From NCBI GenBank assembly GCA_030762935.1, contig CM060892.1, positions 89,517,827 to 89,581,826 on the forward strand: a DNA stretch of 64,000 nt. The letters are read 5' to 3'. A program made the translations under genes and the position numbers. Under the pieces are notes generated by a model. It was not told the origin of the DNA, ran no database searches, and worked only from the letters and a program-made list of their open reading frames with translations. Position 1 is the first letter of the stretch. Every line of letters begins with the position of its first letter. Shown piece by piece: positions 23,757 through 34,872 of this stretch. Source of the DNA: Hymenopus coronatus. Its lineage: Eukaryota; Arthropoda; Insecta; Mantodea; Hymenopodidae.

Positions 23757-24200
23757 GTTTATTGCTTTTTCTAGCACGTATGTACAATGTGCATAGTTGA
23801 TGTAGGAGGTATTGTAATCCACGCAAAATTTCGACACCGAGATTTCAGCGAAAATGCAGCTTTTAGGGTCCTCTGAAACGAAAAGAAATGTTTAGAAAAA
23901 GTTCAATGTCTGTGTTTTGTGTATGTGTGAGCAGCATAAATCAAAATCGCAAAGTTGGTTGAATATCAAACTTTTTATTTGAGCTCAGTATATTCAAAGG
24001 ATGCAACACAAAGATTTTCATTAACCCCCCCCCCCAATCCAATTAGCCTTAACATGGAACATATTTCAAAGCATTTTTCTTTCAAAAATATCTAACGATT
24101 TTGTTTAAAATTCCGTATTCTTAAGATGTTGCTGTGACATACGAAATGTATATCCTGAATTTTCTGAAGACCTCATCATTCTGTTTGTTTTTATATCCCT
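23757..24200 (+). repeat. HPE copy, orientation A, 3'-truncated
   Basis: It runs from a diverged palindrome (AGCACGTATGTACAATGTGC) to GAATTTTCTGAAGACCTCAT. A run of 11 C occurs at 24026-24036, where other copies have CCCC. Confidence 0.7.
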
Positions 24201-24307
24201 TTTGGACGATGCGTCTAATTTCTACTGCTTGCCGAGTTATTACTGGACCTAACTAGGCATTCCGAAATCTAAATGGCTGGTTTAGAAACAAAATAAATCA
24301 TAATATT

Positions 24308-24450
24308 GACAAGCCCGCCTGGACAGTCTGGTGGCAGCATGTCTGCCTCACATTCGAAAGGTCGCGAGTTAGAAACTCGCTTAGAGTGAGTTGCCCAGAT
24401 AAGGTTTTTTTCGGGGTTTTTCCTTATCCTGAGAAGACGAATGTTGAATA
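24308..24450 (+). repeat. SINE-V copy (tRNA-Val-like), 3'-truncated
   Basis: The head reads GCCCGCCTGGACAGTCTGGT and TGCCTCACATTCGAAAGGTC with a diverged B box GAGTTAGAAACTC. The anticodon region TGCCTCACA resembles tRNA-Val(CAC). The body CGGGGTTTTTCCTTATCCTG follows, and the 3' part is lost where an HPE fragment begins. Confidence 0.75.
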
Positions 24451-25058
24451 ATTTTAGCTTAATATTTATATTTAGTATCTTCCAAGGATGCGATACTAAA
24501 AAGCTGCCCTTTACATGGATTTTTTTGAAAATTTTGTTTTTTTCAAAACTGGGGCTTAACGATTTTCATTAAAAATATCGTATTATTAAAGACATTTACA
24601 TCACAAATAATATGTATATTTTGAATTTTCTGGGAACAGTCTCTGAAGATCTCTTTCATACCGGTTAAACCGAAAGATATAGACAAAACTTCCTACAAAA
24701 AATGTAAATCTCGTTAAAACATACAATTTATATCCTACATGCTTATGTAGAGCAAACCTTTTGAGATGTTTCTTGTTATTGGTTTAAATTTTAAATTTTT
24801 CTCAAACCGTAAAATGACGTTTCGTTTTATTTTTCTTGTTTTACTGCAGGCCATGCAAAGAGAACCAAACTTCATTTGTTTCACCTAGGACCAACTTTTA
24901 AAAGATTTGACTATCGCTTTAGCCTAGTATATTACTTTATTTCCCTTTTACTTACAAGGAAGCAAGTAATAGCATTAGCATGTCATATATAAAATAAGAA
25001 TCTTTTGGGAGGAAAGTTGTTTTATAGCACCTAGAAGTCATGGAACACATCAGATGTT
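24451..25058 (+). repeat. HPE copy, orientation A, 5'-truncated
   Basis: It starts at TTAGTATCTTCCAAGGATGC and ends at GTCATGGAACACATCAGATG. It directly follows the SINE. Confidence 0.75.
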
Positions 25059-25238
25059 TTATTTAGGTAGTGAATATATGAAAGAAGAATATTGCTTATG
25101 TTTAATAACAATTGCACTTGTTAAGATTACATGGTTGTATGGGGGGTCTACTAATATCGAAATTGAGGAAGCTATTATGAGTAAAAAGAGGGTATAAGGT
25201 AGCCATTACCTTGTATTAAAACAAATTAAAGAGATATT

Positions 25239-25445
25239 GCCCGCCTGGGTAGTGTGGTGTTAGCGTGTCTGCCTCACATTCCAAAGGTCGTGAGTACGAA
25301 TCTCTCTTAGGGTGAGTTACCCGGATAAGGTTTTTTTTCGGGGTTTTCTCTTATCCTTAGAAGATGAATGTCGAGTAACTTTTAAGCTCCATTGAGATCA
25401 TTTGAGCACTATTTCACCAATTTCATTCATCGTCCGATATGACCA
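25239..25445 (+). repeat. SINE-V copy
   Basis: Head GCCCGCCTGGGTAGTGTGGT, anticodon region TGCCTCACATTCCAAAGG, B-box position GAGTACGAATCTC, body TTCGGGGTTTTCTCTTATCC, and ending TCATCGTCCGATATGACCAA. The A-rich CTACAAAAAGC tail of complete copies is missing. Confidence 0.8.
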
Positions 25446-25859
25446 ACCAAAACAGTTGCAATATTTATTTTGATATATTGAATCTGAAAGTACAATTATT
25501 ACCATTATTGAATGTTATTTGGATAAACACTATTTTCTTCAAGTTAAATGTGTTCATATTTTTCATTTCCCCACTAGTAATTAGGATACTACAAATAAAA
25601 ATGTCTCCATAGCCAACGAACCTAGTTAATAAAAATGACAAGCTACATAAAAGCGACAAATTGTTTGTTTCTATAGAATTCATTTGTATCAAACCAACAT
25701 TTTAATTCATTTATTATTATAATTTTAATATTAAACCTCATTTTCCAAAAAGTAGTATGCGGTACACGTATGTTGTGTATTGCAGATTCTCAACTACATT
25801 CCTATTTTCAAACTATTCCTTGGTTCTGCAACAGTACACTTCTCAAACTTACATCGTAA
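25446..25859. other. unassigned sequence
   Basis: AT-rich, with no recognised element. Confidence 0.5.
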
Positions 25860-26300
25860 TGTACTATTGTATAACTGATAAACCTAAGAGATGAACACAT
25901 TTACCGCCCAAGAAATGTAGATCACGTTAAAATACACAGTTTATTTATACATTTTGTTTGTAGAGTTGACTTTCCTGATGTACTGGTGTTATTGGTTTAA
26001 TTTTAAGCTACTTAAACATTTCCAAACGAAAACCTATATTTCTTTTCGTCTTTCTTTCTAGAAATCAAAGAACGGAATTTCAATTGCTTCACATAGCAAC
26101 CGTTTTTAGCGGAATTGACTATCGCTTTAGCTCAGTATATTTTTTTATTTTCATTCTACTTACAAAGAAGCAAATAAGAACAGAATGTTCTAATGTTTAT
26201 TTGGATTAGCATGATGTAGTTAAAAGATGTTCTTTTGTAAGAACAGTCAATTTACGGAACAGCTACAGAAAGTCATATAATGGAACATCAATTTTTTTAA
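25860..26300 (+). repeat. HPE copy, orientation A, 5'-truncated
   Basis: It begins at AACTGATAAACCTAAGAGAT and ends at CAGAAAGTCATATAATGGAA followed by CATCAATTTTTTT. Confidence 0.7.
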
Positions 26301-26425
26301 CAGGTTATCAGCTTTGTCACCAATGATGAGTACAAGTGAAGACCTGCCAAGTGATCGTCGTTTATCACATTACCATATTGTTTTTAATGTAAATCATTTA
26401 ATGAGCAGAACTCGCTCCAGATATA

Positions 26426-27699
26426 CTAGGAGCGTTCAATAAATAAATCCTTAGAAAATCCAAGAAAATACATTCGTGGCATTGAAAAATGTTTCCATTT
26501 AGTGACCGTTGTCTCTTACTAGATGACGGTTAAAGCTTCAGCTATATCCATCACGTGGTTTCGTCGCCACAGGCGATTTAACCAACAATCTGGTGCTTAT
26601 TTAGAAAGATGGGGAAAAAACGAGCTTCGTGAGCTGATAAACACTTCTACTTAAAAGTAGTAACACCGAAAGAGAGAAAATCCGATTGGGATGAAGTTCG
26701 TGGTACATCTGTTCCGCGTATGCAACAATTTACAATTGGATAAATGAATTTAAATGTGTCCGTACATCCACAAATGATGAACATCGTTCCGGACGTCCAG
26801 TAGAAGTGACTTTCTGCGAAATGAATGACAAAATCTAGGATATGGTCTTGAATGATTTCACGAATCAATGTTCGTGAAATAGTAGAGGCCACAGGCATAT
26901 CTCAAGGTTCAGTTTTCTCAATTTTTCACCAAAAATTATTCCTGACAAAGGTCTCGGCAAAAAATGAATGCTCTCAATGGAGAATAAACGCAATCGTGTG
27001 ATCGATTCGGAAGTTGGTTGGGCAATTTTCTTTCGCAATCCTGACGTGTTTCTGCGTCGATATATAACTGTGGATGAAACATGGTCCAGAGACAAAATTA
27101 CACCCGAAACAGTGGAAATTTAAAGGTGAACCGGCTCCGTTGAAACCAAAGTTGGTTAAATCTGCAGACAAGGTGATGGCTTCGTATTTTGGGATGCACG
27201 CGGAATCATCTACAATGATTACTTACAGAAAGGTAGAACCATAAATGAAGAGTATTATGCGTTGTTATTCCACCGTTTTAATGGAAAAATCAAGGGAAAA
27301 ACGCCCTCATCTGGCAAAGAAAAGTATTCTCTTCCATCTAGAAAATGCAGGAGTGTACACCTGCAATGGTGAAAATCTTAGATTTCAGGTTTGAATTTCT
27401 ACAACATCCACCGTTATCATTAGATTTGGCCCCCAGTGACTTTTATTTTATTTTCAAACTTGAAAAAAATGGCTCAGCAGAAAACGATTTACGTCTAATA
27501 AAGAACTCGTCTCCCAAACAGATACCTACCTATTTTGAGGATCTTCCGAAATCCTACCTTTTGGAATGCTTAAAACAGATGGATAAGCGCTGGGAAAGCT
27601 GTATCAAGCTAAAAGCAGATTATATTGAAAAATAAGATAAAAAATGCTAAAAATAATTTGTTTTTATATATTTTCCTAAGGACTTATTGAACGCTCTTG
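26426..27699 (+). mobile_element. near full-length mariner transposon, dead
   Basis: The 1274-bp element is bounded by terminal inverted repeats: CTAGGAGCGTTCAATAA plus CCTTAG at the left, and CCTAAGGACTTATTGAACGC at the right. TA stands at 26424-26425; the right-hand TA has become TG. Length and structure fit mariner. A second, truncated copy of the same type is at 35.55 kb. Confidence 0.85.
26611..27635 (+). pseudogene. mariner transposase, frameshifted
   Basis: In several frames one can read VDETW (first catalytic aspartate), VFWDARGIIYNDYLQKGRTI, HLENA where HxDNA is expected (second aspartate replaced by glutamate), and DLAPSDFYF (third aspartate). The last 96-codon frame ends RWESCIKLKADYIEK, the normal mariner C-terminus. 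The N-terminal half shows YNWINEFK and SGRPVEV. Several stops and frameshifts are present, so no active enzyme can be made. Confidence 0.85.
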
Positions 27700-27701
27700 T
27701 G

Positions 27702-28215
27702 TTTCGAAGATTGCAATTACATTTATGTTAAACATACGTAACCGTGAAAATTAACGACAGTGTAGTGATTTGAAGACTTCCTAGCCGTCGTAATTAGAAT
27801 ATTTAAATGTAGTAGAAGAGTATAGGGAGCTTCACTGCAAACAAAGTTCAGAGGGAAATCAAATATTTGAACATTTCAGCATTTTCAGGTTGGCAAAGTT
27901 CGAGTCAAAATTGCCATATAATTGTTGAAAACCTTACAATTTCATTTCCACTGCGACTGGACTTTGTGTTTGGTATCATAAATAAATACGGTTTCCACTT
28001 AGTATATCCACTGGTTCTTTCCCAACGAATATACTAGAGGCACTTCAAGAACGAGGGGGTGTTCAGAGTTCACAATTCACTAACGCGCACGGACTACGGT
28101 TGGATCTGCCTGATGTACATCAAACATAGACAAAGCCAAATTATACATATATTTTACACAGCGTTTGTCTTCAAAATTAATATAAGTTCCACGTTTTTCC
28201 TCTGAATATCTCTAA
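27702..28215. other. unassigned sequence
   Basis: Nothing recognised. Confidence 0.5.
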
Positions 28216-28244
28216 TTCTTTATTTTATTGGTTTCGTTTTGTAA

Positions 28245-28577
28245 TCGGCTTACCCTCCCCGTATGTGTAGGACTGACACCCCTCTAGGGCTTAAAAGCCA
28301 ATGCCTAGGGGTCAGAAACCTGTCGGGGAGCCTACGGCTCGAAATCACAGAATGGAGAACCTGGCATGAACACGAGGATGATATGAAATATGAGTGAAAT
28401 TGATGAATGGAAATGTGATAAGAAAGCAATTTGTGGAAAGAATGGCGGGGGAAACCGGAGGGCCCGGACGTCGCCTCGTCCACCACGAATCCCTTGGCGC
28501 TTGGGATCGAATTCGAGTCGCTTAGATGGGAGGCGAGCGGTCTAACCACTCACCCACAGCGCCGTCTATTGTTTTTA
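28245..28577 (-). repeat. SINE with SINE-C-like body, variant head
   Basis: On the minus strand it begins GGCGCTGTGGGTGAGTGGTT and AGACCGCTCGCCTCCCATCT, a tRNA-like head. It continues through CCGGTTTCCCCCGCCATTCT, a segment shared with SINE-C, and ends with a body not found in the other SINE-C copies. Overlapping open frames on both strands are accidental. Confidence 0.65.
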
Positions 28578-28649
28578 TTATTGATAACGTTCTTATATGA
28601 ACGCCCTACCCTATGGGTATTTGTTTTACTATTAGAACCAGTTGAAAAA

Positions 28650-28730
28650 TTGAATGTCACAGCCGAGATTTTTGGACGCGGTGCTCCGTTCTCCTTACGG
28701 TTGAACTAACCATTAAGCTACGGTGACAAA
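28650..28730 (-). repeat. tRNA-like SINE head
   Basis: Minus strand: GTCACCGTAGCTTAATGGTT at the start and CTGTGAC at the end, which pair as an acceptor stem (GTCAC/GTGAC). The A-box region GCTTAATGGTTAGT is good, but the B box is poor. It is too degraded for a working tRNA. Confidence 0.45.
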
Positions 28731-29605
28731 ATGCCAGTGTGATATTAAATTCTCCAACTGATTCGTGTTTATTACCTGGTCAACCAACCGGTATGTCTCC
28801 TAACTTCAGAGAACACCTGAATGTCGACTTATATGTCATAAGCGTCTAGTATTTGGGTAATCTTCACATAGTTATGCCGACTGTTGCAAAATTGTATTAT
28901 GTTATTGGTAATGTTGTTACATTAAAGTGTTGGTAGTGCGTGTATGTAGGTGTGTGTTTATTTATTTGTAATTTGCTTTGTTTATATTCAGGTCAAAGTG
29001 TTTAACAGAAAAATTGTAAACTATTTGAATAAATTGATGATGAAATTAATGCAGATTTTATAGTGATGTAAAAGTCAGCTTAAAAATATAAAACAAAAAC
29101 AACAAAATTGGAAGGAAGAAAGAAAATAGTAAAAAAATACTGTGAACATTTTTCTATGACCAAAAACGACTGTGATAAAGTTTCCGCTTTCTAAAAATAC
29201 CTGACCTTCACAATATTGATGAGACAGGTGTGAGAAGGTGAACACTTCTCGGAATAATGAGGCAACAAGCTGTTCTCAAGAACGGAAATAACTTAAATTA
29301 TTGGTTGAGATCTCACACTACGACTTTCACTCTTTCCTTCAATAAATTGTCCATCTTCCTCTTGCTATTACCTAAAACATTCATGTAAAATTTGCAACGC
29401 GATATGCTCTGTTAAATCTGAAAAATTAATGATCCACTACTTCAAACTATCCAATATATCAGACTGGATTTTTGCAGATATAGACGCGTATCTTCTAAGT
29501 ATATGGAACTACATTTATATAATAAGTTTATTTTCCAAATAAGATATGATTATTGTTCTTAATTATACCATATTGAGATTAACATTTGTAACCAACCATG
29601 ATAAC
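28731..29605. other. unassigned sequence
   Basis: No recognised gene or repeat. Confidence 0.5.
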
Positions 29606-30222
29606 TAAAAATCTGATGTGTTCCATTCACATGACTTTCTCTGTATCTCTGTATATTAGTATTAATAAGCTTAACTCCACGAAAAAAATGTATATAACAT
29701 AAATTGTGTATTTTAACGTGCTCTACATTTTTTGTGGGTTAAGTTTATGTCCATCTCTTACGGTTTAGTAGTTATGAAAAATTCATCCAGAATAAAGTAG
29801 TCTTCAGAGGCTATTCCCAGAAAATTCAAAATATACATTTTATTTGTCAGGAAAATAACTTTAATATACGATATTTTAATCAAAATCGTTAGTGCCATTT
29901 TTTATAAAATCAAAATTTTCGAAAAAAGTTCCACGTAAAGGGTAGTTTGGGGTGGGGGATTTTTCTCAAAATCTTCGTGTCGCATCACTGGAAGATGCTA
30001 AACTTAAATACCAAGTTTGGTATTTTACCGACTTTTCGTTTTTGAGTTATCGTGTTCACAGACACACGGACACACACATGGACCTTTTTCTGGAAATACT
30101 TTTTTTGGATGCAGGGGACCCTAAATCATATATTTCTGGTGAAATCTCGGTATCGAATTTTTTGGTGGAGTGCAAAACATTCTCTATACACTATGTACAT
30201 AGTGAGTATAGAGAAAGTAAAA
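29606..30222 (-). repeat. HPE copy, orientation B, with clean ends and internal deletion
   Basis: The left end reads CTAAAAATCTGATGTGTTCC and the right end GAGTATAGAGAAAGTAAAAA, so both ends are flanked by AAAAA. About 240 bp is missing near 29665. The hairpin CTATACACTATGTACATAGT is well preserved, as is the CA tract (CACACGGACACACACATGG). Confidence 0.8.
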
Positions 30223-30745
30223 ATGTACAATAGCATTTAAAAGTGGTTTTATCATCCTAAAATTGAATTCAACTCTCAATAATTTCTGATAAAGTGGGTC
30301 AACTCTACCAGTAAATATCATTCGCAGGTAAGGCTGTTCAAAGCACATTTGAGAGAATAGATACGCATATATTTGCTTGACTTGAACACACTTAACAGCA
30401 GCAGCAATTTGCAGAGAAAAACTCCCCTTAAAGATGGTTCAAAGCTTCTCTCTCCACTCTAAAGGTGTAGAAGTTATGATTTTTCTCTATGAAGTACTCT
30501 GTCAGTACAAAATGACAGATGTAGCATAATTTTAAATAGATTTAAATATACGAATTATGCCTATAATGATATATCGGGCGTTTAAAAAAATGTCACTTGT
30601 TGATTCAGGATGCGACATTGTTCAAAAATGCAATAAATGTCGCTGTAATAATTTTGTATGTCCAGAAATAAATATCTGCGAAAATATGGGGCATTTTACC
30701 TGTGTTGAGTTTGCGTAGTATTCATTGGTATAGGCTATTTTTGAT
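30223..30745. other. unassigned sequence
   Basis: No recognised element. The ATCGGGCGTTTAAAAAAATG near 30573 could be a transposon end, but no partner is found. Confidence 0.45.
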
Positions 30746-30967
30746 AGTGTTTAACGCACGTTTTTACTACTATGACACCGTAAGCGATGATATTAGTGAT
30801 ACATGGAATGAAAATACAGAACCGCTGGAATACGATGGTGGGGGAAACCAGAGAAGCCGCTCCTGCACGTTTTGTCAACCACAAATCCATAATCGGTCAC
30901 CTAGGAACGAACCTGGGCCGCCTTGGTGAGAGGTAAGTGCTCTAACCACTCGGCCACGACGCGGCCG
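30746..30967 (-). repeat. SINE-C copy (tRNA-derived)
   Basis: Minus strand: head GGCCGCGTCGTGGCCGAGTG and TTAGAGCACTTACCTCTCAC, B box GGTTCGTTCC, body TTTCCCCCACC, ending TTTAACGCACG-like in + reading. The A box TGGCCGAGTGGTTAGAGC resembles tRNA-Ser/Leu. The window holds four related copies. Confidence 0.75.
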
Positions 30968-31083
30968 TTATAAGTATATTTCTGTTGAAAGTCATTGCAC
31001 ATTTCTGATTTTCAGCACTGTCACAATTATATCAGTCATTATGATGATTGTTTTCATTGCAGTAAGGTGTCCGAATGAGATTA

Positions 31084-31568
31084 GCGATTCCATTCAGTAT
31101 TGACAACGTAAACAGAGAAATGGAATTGACTATTCTACGAGGGAGATAAGAGACATTATATTCCTCCATGGGCTAACCATTGACAGACAACATATTTACG
31201 CTGAAAGACCTCTACTACAACGCAACATTAGATTGGAAAAACTATTTACTGGGCTATTTCAGCGACTTACAGACATGGGATCATTTGCACAATGAATCGC
31301 GGTAGATCTTAAGGTTCTCACGCCTGAAGTGGAGGATTAGTGTTACAAATTATATATCGTGATCCTCAGACAATTGTACAAAGAATTGCAGCTTCTGAAT
31401 GCATCAACCTTGCTCTTGGTCTGTTTATGCACGACGGGCAGCGTCTAATTTCCTGCAACAGTACTTAAACTTTTCGAGGAAGTTGGATTGATCAAGGAAG
31501 TTCACTAGAATGGTCTCCCATTGGGGCTCATTTCATTGAATTTCTGTCAAGAAAATATTTAAAGAATT
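31084..31568 (+). pseudogene. possible unidentified gene relic
   Basis: Two overlapping frames stay open for about 50 codons at 31138-31295 (one with LHGLTIDRQHIYAERPLL, one with LKDLYYNATLDWKNYLLG). A further frame at 31360-31568 is open except for one stop (RIAASECINLALGLFMHDGQ). Composition is less AT-rich than the flanks. I do not recognise the protein, and chance or a decayed mobile element are both possible. Confidence 0.25.
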
Positions 31569-32059
31569 AGTGTATGCCGTAAACATCGACAATACGTGCC
31601 TATACGTTACAGCAGCGTGTGCCCAAATCTGAAAGTAGCCAGGTGTGGTCACAGGACTTAAGCATGTGTGAGAGTGCATGACAACCATATGGAGCATCTC
31701 CTTTTGAGTCCAATTAATCATTCCTTTCTCTTCTCTTTGCAGGTATATTCTGCCATCTAATTTACATTCCTCCAGCTTATAGCTGAGGCTAACAATTTAG
31801 ATAGGTACATGATTTACTGGTGTAATTTCCCCTATTCAATTTTTAGCCTGATTCTTTCTCCGTGCCACCTTACGCATGTAAATAATATATGTTCTGCTGT
31901 ATCCTTCTACCCATCTTCATCTGTTTTGCTGAAACAAAAATGGTGTGGGTATGCATTAAAGCATCCATGAATCCATGACTCTAAAAATCTGAAATGAATA
32001 AAGCTGTATTTCTCTAGTTTTCGCTTCATAGTCTTGCATCAGAATTTAGCAGCAGTAGT
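31569..32059. other. unassigned sequence beside LINE 3' end
   Basis: It may include the 3' flank of the R1-type element that follows on the minus strand. No motif seen. Confidence 0.4.
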
Positions 32060-32715
32060 AAGTTTGTTTTTAGCAGGGGAAAAATCTTACAAAGACACCT
32101 CAGCAGGCGAGTCGGATTCCCACCAACTTAAAAAAAAAAAAAAAACTCCAAGAATCAATGTGAAATTCCCCTCGGATCTGCACAAGATGGCATAATTTCA
32201 AGGGGAAGCATTCTAGGTGGAAAGAATTACTGGCCTATATCATCTATGGAAATATGGACAGGTCTCAGCTGTCAATTGATCTCTAATCGCTTACTGTGCA
32301 AAATGTTACGGTCAATCTACAAACAATGTTCCAATTCCATGCACAGGCAAACATCTTAGTCAAAAGATTGCCGAACGTCAAAACTCCCAAATGGCTCTCG
32401 GCTTGATGGAGTTGATGATCCCAATGAGCACAATGAAAGAAGGTATGTTCAACTTACAGCAATAATATCATTCGGACGTAGCACTTAAACCAAAACGATG
32501 TAGATAGGCGGTAAAACAACCATAACTTGTCAACAATTGAGTAAGGTAGAAATTTAAATCCCTAAATTTGCGATTGTACCAAATGGTAACATCTCTCATC
32601 AAGCGTTTTGTCCAATGGGTAGTCACATCATCAGCATCCCAAAGTTCCTGCCACTTAGCAAGCAATAGGGTGCGAGCCTCCACTCTTCCAATGGTATGTG
32701 CCTCCAACCAAAGAA
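32060..32715 (-). pseudogene. R1-type LINE, 3' end of ORF2 and 3' UTR
   Basis: The minus-strand frame at 32468-32707 reads KWQELWDADDVTTHWTKRL, RKFRDLNFYLTQLLT and GCFTAYLHRFG. This is the segment between RNase H and the C-terminal zinc knuckle in R1-clade LINEs. After a frameshift it continues with VEHTFFHCAHWDHQ and HLGVLTFGNLL, the usual ending (EHxFFxCxRW). A poly-A-like run at 32131-32145 and the segment GGGGAAAAATC lie in the 3' UTR. The 5' part of the element is missing beyond 32715, where the (GGT)n tract starts. Confidence 0.75.
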
Positions 32716-32774
32716 GTGGTGGTGGTGGTGGTGGTGGTGGTGGTGGTGGTGGTGGTGGTGGTGGTGGTGGTGGT
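32716..32774. repeat. (GGT)n microsatellite
   Basis: About 19-20 uninterrupted units. On the minus strand it is (ACC)n and follows directly after a 3' end piece of the R1-type element. The poly-Gly and poly-Trp open frames across it are artefacts. Confidence 0.95.
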
Positions 32775-32850
32775 TTTTTTCTAAGGGAAAAATATTTTCA
32801 AAGACGCCGCTCCGAATTGGATTTCTACCAATTAAAAACCCCTGCTTTCA
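32775..32850 (-). repeat. second R1-type LINE 3' end fragment
   Basis: AAGGGAAAAATATTTTCAAA, then GACGCC and GGATTTCTACCAATT, align with GGGGAAAAATCTTACAAAGA, GACACC and GGATTCCCACCAACTT at 32077-32130, in the same orientation. A second 3' terminus therefore sits on the other side of the (GGT)n tract. Confidence 0.55.
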
Positions 32851-33135
32851 TGGCATACCAACCTGGAACTGCAATAATGCATCATATCAGAATGTTTTGC
32901 TCTAACGGTTATCTGTCTTTCTTTCATCCTACAATAAAGTTGTTCTAAAATTTAATCTAAAGTTCTCCTTTCATTTTTCTCCTTGTTTCCAGGATACACC
33001 TTGCGAATTGTTTTACGACATTCCATGCCTCTTTACAGTTGATCGTGGTGGTAAATAGGTTTCCTAATGTCAATTCAACATCCAATTTGGTATAAACTTT
33101 CTCTCTTTGCATCCCATTTCGGACAGTTTTATTTA

Positions 33136-33342
33136 TAGGTCGCTTTTACTACTTGTGGCACCACAGGCGATGACACTGATAATACGGAGTGAAGATGGAG
33201 CACCGGTGGAATGCGACGGCGGGGGAAACTGGAGAACCCGGACAAAACCCGCCCCTGCGCCTCTTTGTCCACCTCAAATCTCGCATGCGGTTGCTTGAGA
33301 TCGAAACCGGGCAGTCTAACCACTTGGCCACGGTGCGGCCCT
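33136..33342 (-). repeat. SINE-C copy
   Basis: Minus strand: GGCCGCACCGTGGCCAAGTG head, B-box region GGTTTCGATCTC, GCGCAGGGGCGGGTTTTGTC and CCAGTTTCCCCCGCCGTCGC body, then ending GTAAAAGCGACC. It is the best-preserved SINE-C. The open frames on both strands reflect its GC-rich body. Confidence 0.8.
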
Positions 33343-33854
33343 TCTTGCACAGTGGAAAAAAGTATGCTTCACTGAGTCTTCGCCATTGCAGTATGTACAT
33401 CTAATACTTTTAAATCTTCCCCATCTTGAAGGTCTAATTTCTAAACCTTCCATGACCCGTGAAAAGCTCCTAAGAAAGTTAGTAGCAATAGTAGTAAGCA
33501 GAAAACAGAAGATTGGCTGAAATCACCACTCGTGTGTTTATGGATGATTACCCACAAAATTTGCAGTTTTAATCCTTTGTGTTAATGAAATGTGTATTCA
33601 CTAGAATTATTTTAATAATCGGATTCCATTCTTTGAAATGTGAATATTCAAGACCGCTAAAATTGTCCAAATCTTCCTGGTATTTGATTCCAAAAATGTA
33701 ACTATAAAAGCTTTAATTCTATTGGCCAATCCCACCAATATCAAACACCTTTGACAGCCTGCATCTATAAACGTATAATTAAAAAGGAAGTTCCCTAAGA
33801 CGAAGCAAACATAAATAAACACATTGTCAATCGTTTATTCCAAACTAGTCCTGT
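33343..33854. other. unassigned sequence
   Basis: The 71-codon minus frame at 33607-33822 has no recognised motif. Confidence 0.45.
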
Positions 33855-33985
33855 GTAGGATAGAGGTTTGGAAAGTAGAACCAGTCTGAAAAAATCAATG
33901 TCCTATTCGGAATTTGAACTACGGATCTTCTGGTCTCCGACAAGTTGCAGTAACTACTGGGATACGATGAAAATCTGCCGACGCC
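33855..33985 (-). repeat. SINE-D copy (tRNA-derived), decayed
   Basis: Minus strand: AGTAGTTACTGCAACTTGTC head, B box AGTTCAAATTCC, then GGACATTGATTTTTTCAGAC and TGGTTCTAC. The stretch after the B box matches that in the copy at 51755-51880 (GGGCATTGCATTTTTCAGTC), which links the two. Confidence 0.6.
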
Positions 33986-34089
33986 ATTAAATTTCTGATA
34001 TGACAGATTCTGGGTCAAATCCGTCTATGGCACAGAATATTTGTCAATCTGACCCTATCTTTTCAATTAAAAAGTATTCCATAAAGCAA

Positions 34090-34872
34090 TTTTATTTTAT
34101 CTACACATACAATGCATGTAGTAGGCAGAGAAGGTATTGTATTCCTTCAAAAAGTTCTATATCGAGATTTAGCCGGAAATATATGTTTTGAAATTCCCTG
34201 AATACAAACAGTTTTAGAAAAAGCTCCATATATGTAATGAAAATACATTACATATCATAATTTGGCATCTAAGTTTAGTATCTTCCAAGGATGTGACACA
34301 AAAATATTCAATAAAATCCCAAACTACCCTTTATATGGTTTTTTTTAAAATTTCTAATTCTCCAAAATGGATTTTACAATTTTCATTAAAATGGCGTACA
34401 TGAAATATACTTACATGTAAAATAAAACTACATCTTCATTAAGCATGAATTTAACATAAATGATAAACCGTAAGACATAGACAAAAATAATTACTGCACA
34501 AAAAATCTTCATTTTGTTAAAATACACATCCTATGTCCTATTTGTCCTATATATTTTGTTTTACAGTTAACCATTTCCGAGATATTCCTTGTTCTTGGTT
34601 TCAATTTTAAGCTACTTAAACTCCTGTCCAGGAGAGGTCATCTTTCCTTTTATCTCTCTTTTTATTCCTGACCGTTAATAACGAACCGCATTTCAACTGT
34701 TTTAACACAGCGACAGGCTTTTTAAAAGGTTTGATTATCGCTTCTAGATAGAAGGAGCTAATACAACCTTTCTGATAATGTTTATCTCGATTATCACGAT
34801 AGATAAAGGAATAATATTTTGTAACAATAGTTTAAAAAATAAGTCATGTGTATGGAACATATAAGATTTGTT
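34090..34872 (+). repeat. HPE copy, orientation A, diverged but near complete
   Basis: The order of blocks is normal from TTATCTACACATACAATGCA to TAAGTCATGTGTATGGAACA. In place of the GT-rich tract lies a perfect 10-bp hairpin: ATATGTAATG (34230-34239) and CATTACATAT (34246-34255). Confidence 0.75.

Noticed and set aside
32568..32948. 126-codon forward frame with poly-glycine, and an overlapping frame with poly-tryptophan
   Set aside because: Both come from translating the (GGT)n microsatellite. The real signal is the R1-type LINE on the opposite strand.
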